Origin: Candidatus Omnitrophota bacterium
GTDB taxonomy: Bacteria; Omnitrophota; Gorgyraeia; Aquiviventales; Aquiviventaceae
NCBI GenBank assembly: GCA_020057015.1
Contig: JAGVGS010000195.1
Span: 1 to 11,284 of the forward strand
Reading direction: 5' to 3'
Length of the DNA stretch: 11,284 bases
Notes under the pieces: generated by a model
Databases searched by the model: none
What the model was told of the DNA's origin: nothing
Seen by the model: only the letters and a program-made list of their open reading frames with translations
In this document: piece after piece, positions 1 through 6,623 of the stretch
How positions within the stretch are numbered: position 1 is the stretch's first letter
How the letters are laid out: every line of letters starts with the position of its first letter
Translations under genes and position numbers: made by a program

Positions 1-735
1 CCGACGGTGGATGATATTTTCCACGCCGTCGAGCGCCGCAAAGCCGACTACGGCGTGGTGCCGATCGAGAACTCGCTGGAAGGGGCGGTCACGCACACCC
101 TGGATCGATTTGTCGACTTCGTCGACACGCCCGTGGTTGTCCAGGGTGAAGTCGAGCTGCCGATTCAGCACCATCTCATCATGCATCGCGGCGTAGCGCT
201 GGCGAAAATCCGGGCGGTCTATTCGCACCCGCAGGCGCTGGCGCAATGTCACCGGTGGGTGCGCCAGCACTTGCCTCAGGCAACCCTGCGCGAGACCAAT
301 TCTACCGCCGATGCTGTCTGGTACGTGCGGCACGACAAGAACGCGCAGTATCGTGCGGCCATCGGCCGCAAGGAGCTCGCGGAAAAGTCGGCCTTGGTGA
401 CCGCGCCCATTCCGAACGAGCGCGAGAACAAGACGCGGTTCCTGGTCATTGGCCTGCAAGAGCCGCGGGCCGGGCGACGGAATAAGACCGCCATTCTCTT
501 CGCGCTGAAGGACAAGCCCGGCGCGCTGCATGACGCGCTGGTGCCCTTCAAGCGGCAGGGCATCAGCCTCACGAAAATCGAATCCCGGCCCTCCAAGCAG
601 AAGGCCTGGGAGTATTTGTTCTTTATCGATGTCGATGGGCACGTCGATGATCCGAAATTGAAGAAGGCCCTGACCGCGCTGCGCCGCTCCACAACGCTGC
701 TGCGGGTACTTGGCTCATACCCTATGGCAAAGTGA
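1..735 (+). CDS. pheA: Prephenate dehydratase, C-terminal part (5' end cut by the window edge)
   Basis: Converts prephenate to phenylpyruvate, the committed step to phenylalanine, in the cytoplasm. The frame is open from base 1, so the gene begins upstream; the GTG at 7 is an internal valine codon, not a start. 244 residues are visible. The catalytic half shows PIENS at visible residues 21-25 and the family's TRF signature at 145-147. A C-terminal ACT domain (about 163-240) carries GAL (174-176) and ESRP (194-197), the motifs known to bind phenylalanine for feedback inhibition, so allosteric control is likely. Roughly 55-60 residues of the dehydratase domain are missing; whether a chorismate mutase domain precedes it (P-protein type) cannot be seen. 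It ends in TGA, 22 bases before a small membrane gene, and is the first visible gene of a Phe/Tyr operon. Identity is secure. Confidence 0.95.
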   Translation, partial: PTVDDIFHAVERRKADYGVVPIENSLEGAVTHTLDRFVDFVDTPVVVQGEVELPIQHHLIMHRGVALAKIRAVYSHPQALAQCHRWVRQHLPQATLRETNSTADAVWYVRHDKNAQYRAAIGRKELAEKSALVTAPIPNERENKTRFLVIGLQEPRAGRRNKTAILFALKDKPGALHDALVPFKRQGISLTKIESRPSKQKAWEYLFFIDVDGHVDDPKLKKALTALRRSTTLLRVLGSYPMAK

Positions 736-757
736 TCCCTGATAATAAGAGGGTGAA

Positions 758-1186
758 ATGAGCCGGCGTTCTATTGGTGTGACCTTAGTAGCTTGGCTGG
801 AAATTGTCGTAGGACTTTCGCTATTTTTGCTATGTTTAGCAGGGGTTGTTGGAGATTTATACGGCATGCAATATGAGGGTTTTGGTCTTTCTCTCGGCAT
901 ACTCTTCTTGCCCGTGCCAGTTCTCAGTGTTGTTACCGGGATGCTGCTATTGAGGCTGAAACCCGTTGCAAGGATAATGAGTATCGGCACGCTTTCTCTT
1001 TTGTGCTTCCTTGCCCTCGCCATGAGCATGCCCGCGCTAGCAAGACCAATTGGGTGGAGCTTGAACCGGGACATGGTCGGCATCTTTTTCCTCGGCCTCC
1101 TCGCTCTTGCTTCAGCCTACTCAAGCTTTTTTCTTACTCGCTCAAACGTGAAGGCGCAGTTTCTGATGAATGACAGGAATGATTGA
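758..1186 (+). CDS. Small four-helix membrane protein of unknown function, low-GC insert
   Basis: 142 residues, not recognised as a named family. Four hydrophobic stretches are visible at about residues 8-31, 42-65, 70-90 and 105-127, linked by short loops, with a basic N-terminus (MSRR) and a polar tail ending NDRND. This suggests a small polytopic inner-membrane protein; no catalytic motif is seen. The ATG at 758 is preceded by GAGGG at 749-753, a reasonable ribosome binding site. A hand count over 781-1140 gives 179 G/C of 360 (about 50%), well below the >60% of the flanking genes, and codons such as TTA, ATA and AGG are used freely. Its 3' end overlaps the start of hisC by 17 bases. Composition and position between pheA and hisC suggest horizontal acquisition into the operon. 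Alternatively it is a lineage-specific gene under weaker codon selection. Confidence 0.75.
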   Translation: MSRRSIGVTLVAWLEIVVGLSLFLLCLAGVVGDLYGMQYEGFGLSLGILFLPVPVLSVVTGMLLLRLKPVARIMSIGTLSLLCFLALAMSMPALARPIGWSLNRDMVGIFFLGLLALASAYSSFFLTRSNVKAQFLMNDRND

Positions 1187-2267
1187 TACGCGGGCGCGCG
1201 CGGCAGTGCGCGACCTGCCCACCTACAAGCCGGGCCGGCCGATTGAGGACGTGAAGCGCGAGTTCAAGCTCACGTCGGTGATCAAGCTGGCCTCCAACGA
1301 GAACGCCTTGGGCCCCTCGCCCAAGGCGGTGGCCGCCCTGCGCCGGGCGACCGGGTTGCTGCACCGGTATCCGGATAGCACGTGCCGCGCGCTGCGCCTG
1401 GCCCTCGCGAAGCGCCTCAAGGTGGACCCCGCGTCGCTGGTGTTCGGCAACGGCTCGGATGAGCTCATCGTGATGGCGCTGCGCGCGTTTGTCGATCCGG
1501 GCGATGAGGTGGTGGTCGCGACCCCGACGTTTCTGATCTACGAGCTGCAGGCGCGCGCCTGCGGGGCCAAGGTGATCACCGTGCCGCTGAAGGACTATCG
1601 CTATGACCTGGTGGCGATGCGTCAGGCGCTGACCCCTTCGACCAAGCTGGTGTTTATCGCCAATCCGGATAACCCCACCGGCACTTACGTGACGAAAACA
1701 GAGCTCGAAGCGTTTTTGCGCAATCTGCCGCGGCAAGTGCTCGTGATGGTCGATGAGGCGTACTACGAGTTCGTGACGGCGAAGAACTACCCCCAAACGA
1801 TGCCCTGGGTGGGGCAGCGGCCGCTCATCGTGACCCGCACGTTTTCCAAGGCCTACGGCCTGGCCGGGCTGCGTGTGGGCTATGGCCTCGCTGCCCCGGC
1901 AATCGTTTCAGCTCTGGATGCGGTGCGCGAGCCCTTCAACGTCAATAGCCTCGCGCAGACCGCCGCGGTCGCGGCGCTGGGCGATGTGGCGTTTCTCAAG
2001 CGGTCGCAGCAGTTGGTGCGCGACGGGATGCGGTATCTCACGCAGGCGCTGGGCCGCCTGCGCATCCGCTTTGTGCCCAGCACGACCAATTTCGTCTTAC
2101 TGGAACTCGGGCCCCGCGCTCAAGAGGTGGCGCACGCGCTGTTGCGCCGCGGGGTGATCGTGCGCGAGATGAGCGCCTGGCAGTTGCCGGGCTGCGTGCG
2201 CGTCACGCTGGGCACCATGCCGGAGAACCGCCGCTTCATCGCCGCACTGCAACGCAGCTTGACCTAA
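1170..2267 (+). CDS. hisC: Histidinol-phosphate / aromatic aminotransferase (HisC type, PLP-dependent)
   Basis: A 365-residue class I/II aminotransferase of normal HisC length. Seen: the N-terminal signature KLASNENALGPSPKA (39-53), NPDNPTG (165-171), the PLP-contacting aspartate in VDEAYYEF (Asp195), and the SKAYGLAGLRVGY block with the Schiff-base lysine at 227. HisC enzymes transaminate imidazole-acetol phosphate in histidine synthesis, and several also transaminate phenylpyruvate and 4-hydroxyphenylpyruvate. Its place between pheA and aroF/tyrA argues that it makes Phe and Tyr here; a second role in histidine synthesis is possible. The start is uncertain. ATG 1170 has only a weak AAGG about 15 bases upstream, while ATG 1179 has AGGA directly against it, so translation may be coupled to the overlapping upstream gene. 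The TAA stop runs into the ribosome binding site of the next gene. Confidence 0.92.
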   Translation: MTGMIDTRARAAVRDLPTYKPGRPIEDVKREFKLTSVIKLASNENALGPSPKAVAALRRATGLLHRYPDSTCRALRLALAKRLKVDPASLVFGNGSDELIVMALRAFVDPGDEVVVATPTFLIYELQARACGAKVITVPLKDYRYDLVAMRQALTPSTKLVFIANPDNPTGTYVTKTELEAFLRNLPRQVLVMVDEAYYEFVTAKNYPQTMPWVGQRPLIVTRTFSKAYGLAGLRVGYGLAAPAIVSALDAVREPFNVNSLAQTAAVAALGDVAFLKRSQQLVRDGMRYLTQALGRLRIRFVPSTTNFVLLELGPRAQEVAHALLRRGVIVREMSAWQLPGCVRVTLGTMPENRRFIAALQRSLT

Positions 2268-2279
2268 GGGAGGCGCCAC

Positions 2280-3293
2280 ATGATCATCGTCCTCAAACCC
2301 GAGACGACGAAAAAGCAGTTTGAGCACGTCCTCGAGCGCATCAGGGCCCTGGGCCTGAAGCCCATGGTGTCCAAGGGCACCGAGCGCACCATCATCGGCG
2401 TCATCGGGCCGGAAGATGCGCTGCGCGTGCAGCCCCTGGAAGCGATCCCCGGGGTGGAAAAGGTCATGCCGGTGCTCAAGCCCTACAAGCTGGTGGGGCG
2501 CGAGTTCCAGGCGCATGACAGCGTGGTCGACGTCAAGGGGGTCAAGATCGGCGGCAAGGCGGTGGTCGTGATGGCCGGCCCCTGCTCAGTGGAAGACCCG
2601 AAGATGCTCGTGGATATCGGCAAGCAAGTGAAAGCCGGCGGCGCGCAAATGCTGCGGGGCGGGGCCTTCAAGCCGCGCACGTCGCCCTACTCGTTTCAGG
2701 GGATGGGAGAAGCCGGCCTGAAGCTGCTGCATCAAGTCAGCCGCGACACCGGCCTGCCGGTGGTCACCGAGCTGCTGGATGTGCGCGATTTGCCGCTGTT
2801 CGAGAAATACGTCGACATGATCCAGATCGGGGCGCGCAACATGCAGAACTTCGAGCTCCTGAAAGAGGTGGGGCTCACGCAGAAGCCGGTGCTGCTGAAG
2901 CGCGGCTTCTCGGCCACGATCAGCGAGTTCCTGCTGGCGGCCGAGTACATCCTCAGCGAAGGCAACTTCAACGTGGTGCTCTGCGAGCGCGGCATCCGCA
3001 CCTTCGAGACCATGACGCGCTTTACCCTCGATCTCAATGCGATCCCGGTCATCAAGCGCCTCTCGCACCTGCCGATCATCGTGGACCCCAGCCACAGCAG
3101 CGGCGTGTGGGATTACGTCGCCCCGATGGCGCGCGCGGCCATCGCGGCCGGCGCCGATGGGCTGATCGTCGAGGTCCACAACAACCCGGAGGTGGCCCGC
3201 TGCGATGGGCCGCAGTCGCTGAAGCCGAAGAAGTTCGCCGCGCTGATGAAGGATGTGGGCAAAATCGCGCGGGTGCTGGGCCGCACGCTCTAA
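2280..3293 (+). CDS. aroF: 3-deoxy-7-phosphoheptulonate (DAHP) synthase, type I-beta with N-terminal ferredoxin-like domain
   Basis: Condenses phosphoenolpyruvate and erythrose 4-phosphate to DAHP, the entry step of the shikimate pathway. Its 337 residues match the Thermotoga maritima enzyme. Residues 1-70 form the ferredoxin-like regulatory domain, and the TIM barrel follows from about 90. The metal ligands expected from the T. maritima structure fall at the same numbers: Cys102 in AGPCS, His272 in DPSHSS, Glu298 in EVH and Asp309 in CDGPQSL. Substrate-binding blocks GGAFKPRTSPYSFQG (127-141), QIGARNMQN (182-190) and LLKRGF (205-210) are intact. In the T. maritima enzyme the N-terminal domain mediates tyrosine feedback; by analogy this one is probably regulated the same way. 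A strong SD (GGGAGG, 2268-2273) lies six bases before the ATG and merges with the hisC stop, indicating an operon. Confidence 0.97.
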   Translation: MIIVLKPETTKKQFEHVLERIRALGLKPMVSKGTERTIIGVIGPEDALRVQPLEAIPGVEKVMPVLKPYKLVGREFQAHDSVVDVKGVKIGGKAVVVMAGPCSVEDPKMLVDIGKQVKAGGAQMLRGGAFKPRTSPYSFQGMGEAGLKLLHQVSRDTGLPVVTELLDVRDLPLFEKYVDMIQIGARNMQNFELLKEVGLTQKPVLLKRGFSATISEFLLAAEYILSEGNFNVVLCERGIRTFETMTRFTLDLNAIPVIKRLSHLPIIVDPSHSSGVWDYVAPMARAAIAAGADGLIVEVHNNPEVARCDGPQSLKPKKFAALMKDVGKIARVLGRTL

Positions 3294-3300
3294 CGGTCAC

Positions 3301-3305
3301 AGGAG
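3301..3305 (+). promoter_or_regulatory. Ribosome binding site directly abutting the tyrA start
   Basis: AGGAG touches the ATG at 3306 with no spacer, where five to nine bases are usual. The in-frame stop of aroF (3291-3293) leaves no earlier ATG, GTG or TTG. The only nearby alternative is GTG 3324, 18 bases beyond the SD, which would cut into the Rossmann strand. ATG 3306 is therefore kept, with a probably inefficient initiation site. Confidence 0.5.
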
Positions 3306-4151
3306 ATGCCGCAAGCCAAACGCGTGGCGATTATCGGGCTCGGGTTAATCGGCGGATCGCTGGGATTGGCGATCCGCCGCCGCCGCGCGGCCCGCGAAGT
3401 CGTGGGCTTCAGCCGCCGCCAGGCGACAGTGGCGCGCGCGAAATCGCGCGGGGCCATCGACCGCAGTGCAGCGTCGCTGCGCCAGGCTGTCCTGGAGGCG
3501 GATCTCGTCGTCCTGGCCGGGCCGGTGGATACCATCGTGCCGCTTGGCCGCCAGGCCGCTCGCTTCATGAAGCCAGGGGCAGTGCTCACCGATGTGGGCA
3601 GCACCAAGGCCGCCATCGTGCGCGGGTTGGGCCAGCACTTGCCGCGCGGGATCGCGTTTGTGGGCGGCCACCCGATTGCTGGCTCTGAGCAGCAGGGCAT
3701 TGACGCGGCCAACGCCGGGCTCTTTGCAGGAGCCGTGTGCATGCTCACCCCGACCGCGCGCACCCCTCGGGCCGCGCTTAAGCGGGTACGCGCCCTCTGG
3801 GAGCGCATCGGTGCGCGCGTGCAGATTGTCTCGCCGGCTGCCCATGATCAGTTGCTGGCCATGGGCAGCCACTTGCCTCATCTGCTGGCGGCTGTGCTCA
3901 TGCAGACGGCCCAGGGGCGCTTGCCGCGCCCAGCCCCGTGCAGCTTCCTCGATATGACCCGGATCGCCCTGAGCAGCCCCGAGCTCTGGGACGATATTTT
4001 TCTCTCCAACCGCGTCGAGCTGCTCGCCGCCATGCGGGTGTTTGCGCGCCAGTGGCAGCAGTGGCAGCGGCTGTTGAGCCGCCGGCAGGGTGCGGCACTG
4101 CGGCAGCAGCTGCACCGCGCGCAGCGCGCCCGAAAAGCCTTGACGCGATGA
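3306..4151 (+). CDS. tyrA: Prephenate dehydrogenase (TyrA, NAD+-type)
   Basis: Oxidatively decarboxylates prephenate to 4-hydroxyphenylpyruvate, the committed tyrosine step. The 281 residues match a monofunctional TyrA with no mutase or ACT domain. Seen: the N-terminal nucleotide-binding loop GLGLIGGS (11-18), DVGSTK (96-101), the GGHPIAGSEQQG block (120-131) with His122 at the conserved histidine position, HD..LAMGSHLPH (180-192), and FLDMTRIALSSPELWDD (214-230) in the helical dimerisation half. The tail (250-281) is rich in Arg and Gln. The lack of an ACT domain suggests that tyrosine control acts at the active site or through AroF; this is inference. The stop overlaps the cmk start as ATGA (4148-4151), implying translational coupling. 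An aroA gene often found at this junction is absent. Confidence 0.95.
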   Translation: MPQAKRVAIIGLGLIGGSLGLAIRRRRAAREVVGFSRRQATVARAKSRGAIDRSAASLRQAVLEADLVVLAGPVDTIVPLGRQAARFMKPGAVLTDVGSTKAAIVRGLGQHLPRGIAFVGGHPIAGSEQQGIDAANAGLFAGAVCMLTPTARTPRAALKRVRALWERIGARVQIVSPAAHDQLLAMGSHLPHLLAAVLMQTAQGRLPRPAPCSFLDMTRIALSSPELWDDIFLSNRVELLAAMRVFARQWQQWQRLLSRRQGAALRQQLHRAQRARKALTR

Positions 4152-4843
4152 AACCTCAGCGCGTCATCGTCACGATCGACGGGCCCGCCGGGGTGGGCAA
4201 GAGCACCGTGGCCAAACTGCTCGCCAAAGCGCTGGAGGTGATGTACCTCGACACCGGTGCCACGTATCGCTCGCTGGCTTACGCGGCGGTGGAGGCCAAT
4301 GTGAATATCGCCGATCGCGAACGGCTGGTGGCCATGGCCAAACGCCTGCCCCTGCAATTGCGCCAGACAGCCGAAGGGGAGCTGCGGGTGCTGCTCGATG
4401 GCAAGGATGTGACCAAGAAGATCCGCACGGAAGAAGTCTCGGAAGCCGCGGCTCACGTCGCCCAGGAGCCGAAGATCCGGGAAGCGCTGGTGGCCCTGCA
4501 GCGCCGGCTCGCGGATGAGCATGGCGTCGTGGTGGAAGGGCGGGACACCGGCTCGGTGGTCTTCCCGTACGCGCCGCACAAATTCTTCCTCGATGCGCAG
4601 CCGGATATCCGCGCGAAGCGCCGCCAGGATGAGCTGGCACTCTTGTATGGCCGCAAGACGCCGCTGCTGCAGGTGCAAGAGCAGCTGCACTTCCGTGACA
4701 GCCTGGATCGCACGCGCCGCGTGGGCCCGCTGGTCAAGCCGGAAGGGGCGATCGTCATCGACACGTCCCACCTCAGCGCCTCGGACGTGGTGCGGGTGAT
4801 GCTCAAGCATATCCGCGCGGCGGGCGGCCAGCCGGCCTCGTGA
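4148..4843 (+). CDS. cmk: Cytidylate kinase
   Basis: Phosphorylates CMP and dCMP with ATP to give the diphosphates for RNA, DNA and CDP-lipid synthesis. The 231 residues are a normal length. Seen: P-loop GPAGVGKST (12-20), the DTGATYR nucleotide-monophosphate site (35-41), EGRDTGSVVFP (130-140), and the lid/C-terminal RDSLDRTRRVGPL block (183-195) ending in the usual IDTS strand (204-207). A longer open frame reaches upstream to 3938, but homology begins at ATG 4148, which overlaps the tyrA TGA. That overlap and the MKPQRVIVTIDGPAG opening fix the start. After its TGA the same frame stays open for another 60 codons. This stretch is a separate acyltransferase remnant, not part of the kinase. 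Confidence 0.96.
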   Translation: MKPQRVIVTIDGPAGVGKSTVAKLLAKALEVMYLDTGATYRSLAYAAVEANVNIADRERLVAMAKRLPLQLRQTAEGELRVLLDGKDVTKKIRTEEVSEAAAHVAQEPKIREALVALQRRLADEHGVVVEGRDTGSVVFPYAPHKFFLDAQPDIRAKRRQDELALLYGRKTPLLQVQEQLHFRDSLDRTRRVGPLVKPEGAIVIDTSHLSASDVVRVMLKHIRAAGGQPAS

Positions 4844-4868
4844 CATCCGGGGGCGGGCAAGATTCGGG

Positions 4869-4897
4869 TTGCCTTTGGCGCGCCGATTTCCTATACT
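4869..4897 (+). promoter_or_regulatory. Sigma-70-type promoter for rpsA (inside the plsC remnant)
   Basis: TTGCCT (4869-4874) and TATACT (4892-4897) are separated by 17 bases, the optimal spacing. Transcription would start near 4903-4905, giving rpsA a leader of about 118 bases. The -10 context CTATACTA is identical to that of the other strong promoter in the window, upstream of the secreted-protein gene. No transcript data support it. Confidence 0.55.
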
Positions 4898-4903
4898 ACT
4901 AGC

Positions 4904-5022
4904 CTCGAAACGTCGCAGCGAGCCTCCGCGAGGAAGGAAGCCGCTGCCGACATGGCAGAACTGGTCACCCAGCGCTGGCGCGCACTCGAGCGTCAGATGG
5001 CTGGCGGAGGCACACCTACCAG
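4904..5022 (+). promoter_or_regulatory. Putative structured leader of rpsA with a 24-codon upstream reading frame
   Basis: Downstream of the predicted start site, AGGAAGGAA (4931-4939) lies 12 bases before an ATG at 4952. That ATG opens the last 24 codons of the plsC remnant and ends in the ATGA overlap with rpsA. The ATG sits in and beside a small hairpin, CTGCC (4944-4948) / GGCAG (4954-4958), with a five-base loop. A second SD, GGAGG (5006-5010), serves rpsA itself. Leader-based autoregulation of rpsA is known in E. coli; a similar role here is only a hypothesis. Confidence 0.3.
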
Positions 5023-6609
5023 ATGACCACCATGGCTGAAGAGACATCGCAGTCGTTGTCCGACCTCTACGCGCAGAGCTTGCGCGTCATCACCGAAGGC
5101 CAGATCGTCAAGGGCCGCATCATCGCCATCACCGCCAAGGACGTGGTGGTGGACATCGGCTTCAAGTCCGAAGGCTCGATCGATCGCACCGAGTTCTTCG
5201 AGTCCGACAAGCTGCAGGTCGGCGATGAGGTCGAGGTCTACGTCGAGAACGTCGAGGATGAGCAGGGCATGGTCATCCTCTCGAAGCACAAGGCCGATCG
5301 GCAAAAGGGCTGGGAGCGGATCGTCAACAATTTCAAAGAGAACGACGTCATCGAGGGCCGCGCCGTGCGCAAGGTAAAGGGCGGCTTGATGGTCGACATC
5401 GGCATTGAGGCCTTTATGCCGGCCTCGCTGGCTTCCTTCAAGGGCTACGCGAATCTGGATGCCCTCATCAACCAGCCCCTCAAATTCATCATCCTCAAGA
5501 TCAGCCGGGCCCGCAAGAACATCGTCGTCTCCCATCGCGACTTCCTCATGCGGGAGAAAGACGCCCAGCGCCAGAAACTCATCGAGTCGCTCACCGTGGC
5601 GGAGCGCCGCAGCGGCGTGGTCAAGAACCTCACCGATTTCGGCGCCTTCATCGATCTGGGCGGTATCGACGGCTTGCTGCACATCGGTGATATCTCGTGG
5701 GGCCGTATCGGGCATCCCTCCGACGTGCTGGCCGTGGGCCAGCAGCTCGATGTGGTGGTGCTCTCGGTCGACCGCACCGCCAATAAGGTCTCGCTGGGCC
5801 TGAAGCAGCTCTTCCCGAGCCCCTGGCAGCATGCCGAGGAGAAGTACCCGGTGGGCACCAAGATCAAGGGCAAGGTGGTCAACCTGGTGCCCTACGGCGC
5901 TTTCGTGGAGGTCGAGCCCGGCGTAGAAGGGCTGGTGCACATTTCCGAGCTCTCGTGGTCCAAGCGCATCGCGCACCCCTCCGAGCTGCTGCAAGTGGGC
6001 CAGGAAATCGAGGCCGTCGTGCTGGCCGTGGATGCCAAGAACCAGCGGCTGTCGCTGGGCATGCGCCAAGCGGCGGGCGATCCGTGGCAGACGGCGGCAG
6101 AGAAGTACCAGCCTAGCACCAAGGTGCTCGGGCGCGTGCGCCAGCTGACCGACTACGGGGCGTTTATCGAGCTGGAAGACGGGCTCGAGGGCATGCTGCA
6201 CAACGCGGATATCTCCTGGACCCGCAAGATCAACCATCCCTCCGAAGTCCTCAAGAAGGGCCGCATGGTCGATGTGATGATCATGACCTGCGAGCCGGAC
6301 AACCACCGCATCACCCTGGGCATGAAGCAGCTCATGGAAGACCCCTGGCCGCAGCTCATCCAGCAGTTCAAGCTCGGCTCGGTGGTGGAGGGCACGGTGA
6401 CGAAGGTCGCCGGCTTTGGCCTGTTCGTGGAGATCGCCAAGGACGTCGAAGGCCTGATGCACCTCTCGGAGCTGGAGCTGGGACAGGCCGAAAAGCTCGA
6501 TGAACGCTACAAAGTCGGCTCCAAGGTGAAGGCCCAGGTCATCAAGCTCGATGAGCTGGAGCGCAAGATCGGCCTGAGCAACAAGAACTTGCCCAGCGAG
6601 GCCGCGTAA
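5023..6609 (+). CDS. rpsA: 30S ribosomal protein S1
   Basis: The largest ribosomal protein; it binds mRNA on the 30S subunit and helps initiate translation. The 528 residues contain six S1 (OB-fold) repeats at about 24-90, 107-173, 194-262, 277-348, 363-436 and 451-520, the full bacterial complement. Repeats 3-5 carry the typical DFGAFIDL / PYGAFVEV / DYGAFIEL strand followed by 'GL.H..DISW' or 'GLVHISELSW'. Repeat 2 is divergent, as usual for the ribosome-binding N-terminal pair. Two starts are possible: ATG 5023, 12 bases after GGAGG and overlapping the upstream stop, and ATG 5032. I prefer 5023. A promoter sits about 130 bases upstream, so the gene can be expressed apart from the aromatic operon. 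It ends in TAA, 14 bases before tyrS. Confidence 0.97.
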   Translation: MTTMAEETSQSLSDLYAQSLRVITEGQIVKGRIIAITAKDVVVDIGFKSEGSIDRTEFFESDKLQVGDEVEVYVENVEDEQGMVILSKHKADRQKGWERIVNNFKENDVIEGRAVRKVKGGLMVDIGIEAFMPASLASFKGYANLDALINQPLKFIILKISRARKNIVVSHRDFLMREKDAQRQKLIESLTVAERRSGVVKNLTDFGAFIDLGGIDGLLHIGDISWGRIGHPSDVLAVGQQLDVVVLSVDRTANKVSLGLKQLFPSPWQHAEEKYPVGTKIKGKVVNLVPYGAFVEVEPGVEGLVHISELSWSKRIAHPSELLQVGQEIEAVVLAVDAKNQRLSLGMRQAAGDPWQTAAEKYQPSTKVLGRVRQLTDYGAFIELEDGLEGMLHNADISWTRKINHPSEVLKKGRMVDVMIMTCEPDNHRITLGMKQLMEDPWPQLIQQFKLGSVVEGTVTKVAGFGLFVEIAKDVEGLMHLSELELGQAEKLDERYKVGSKVKAQVIKLDELERKIGLSNKNLPSEAA

Positions 6610-6623
6610 CGCGCCAGGGAACC

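Larger units (their letters stand above)
4844..5026 (+). pseudogene. plsC: C-terminal remnant of a PlsC-type 1-acylglycerol-3-phosphate acyltransferase
   Basis: The 183 bases between cmk and rpsA are an open frame of 60 codons ending in TGA at 5024-5026, in the same frame as cmk. The translation begins with GKIRVAFGAPIS, which resembles the 'VRFGxPI' strand near the C-terminus of PlsC-family acyltransferases. An Arg/Ala/Glu-rich helix ending VTQRWRALERQ follows, as in the usual tail. The catalytic HX4D and EGTR blocks and everything else upstream are absent, and no ATG, GTG or TTG precedes the homologous part in frame. The stop overlaps the rpsA ATG as ATGA (5023-5026), as expected for a former plsC-rpsA coupling. 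The likeliest reading is an internal deletion that removed most of plsC. An assembly collapse is the main alternative. A chance open frame is possible, since the match is short. Confidence 0.55.

Noticed and set aside
7..9. GTG as the start of pheA
   Set aside because: The frame is open to base 1 and the encoded valine fits within the dehydratase domain, so the true start lies upstream of the window.
3435..3450. CGCGCG-AAAT-CGCGCG inverted repeat
   Set aside because: It lies inside tyrA coding sequence, is a by-product of GC-rich alternating codons, and has no adjacent signal.
3938..4147. N-terminal extension of cytidylate kinase
   Set aside because: The frame is open inside tyrA, but kinase homology starts at ATG 4148 and the extension is Ala/Arg/Pro-rich antisense-like sequence.
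4841..4843. TGA readthrough or TGA recoding joining cmk to the following open frame
   Set aside because: TGA ends several other normal-length proteins here (pheA, tyrA, tyrS), cmk is already full length, and the downstream part matches a different protein family.
3878..5047. 389-codon minus-strand frame across tyrA, cmk and the plsC remnant
   Set aside because: It crosses three recognised + strand coding stretches and shows no family motifs; a compositional shadow.
4993..6462. 489-codon open frame on the minus strand opposite rpsA
   Set aside because: It mirrors the rpsA codons, is full of His, Asp and Leu typical of antisense frames in GC-rich genes, and rpsA is a certain gene on the other strand.
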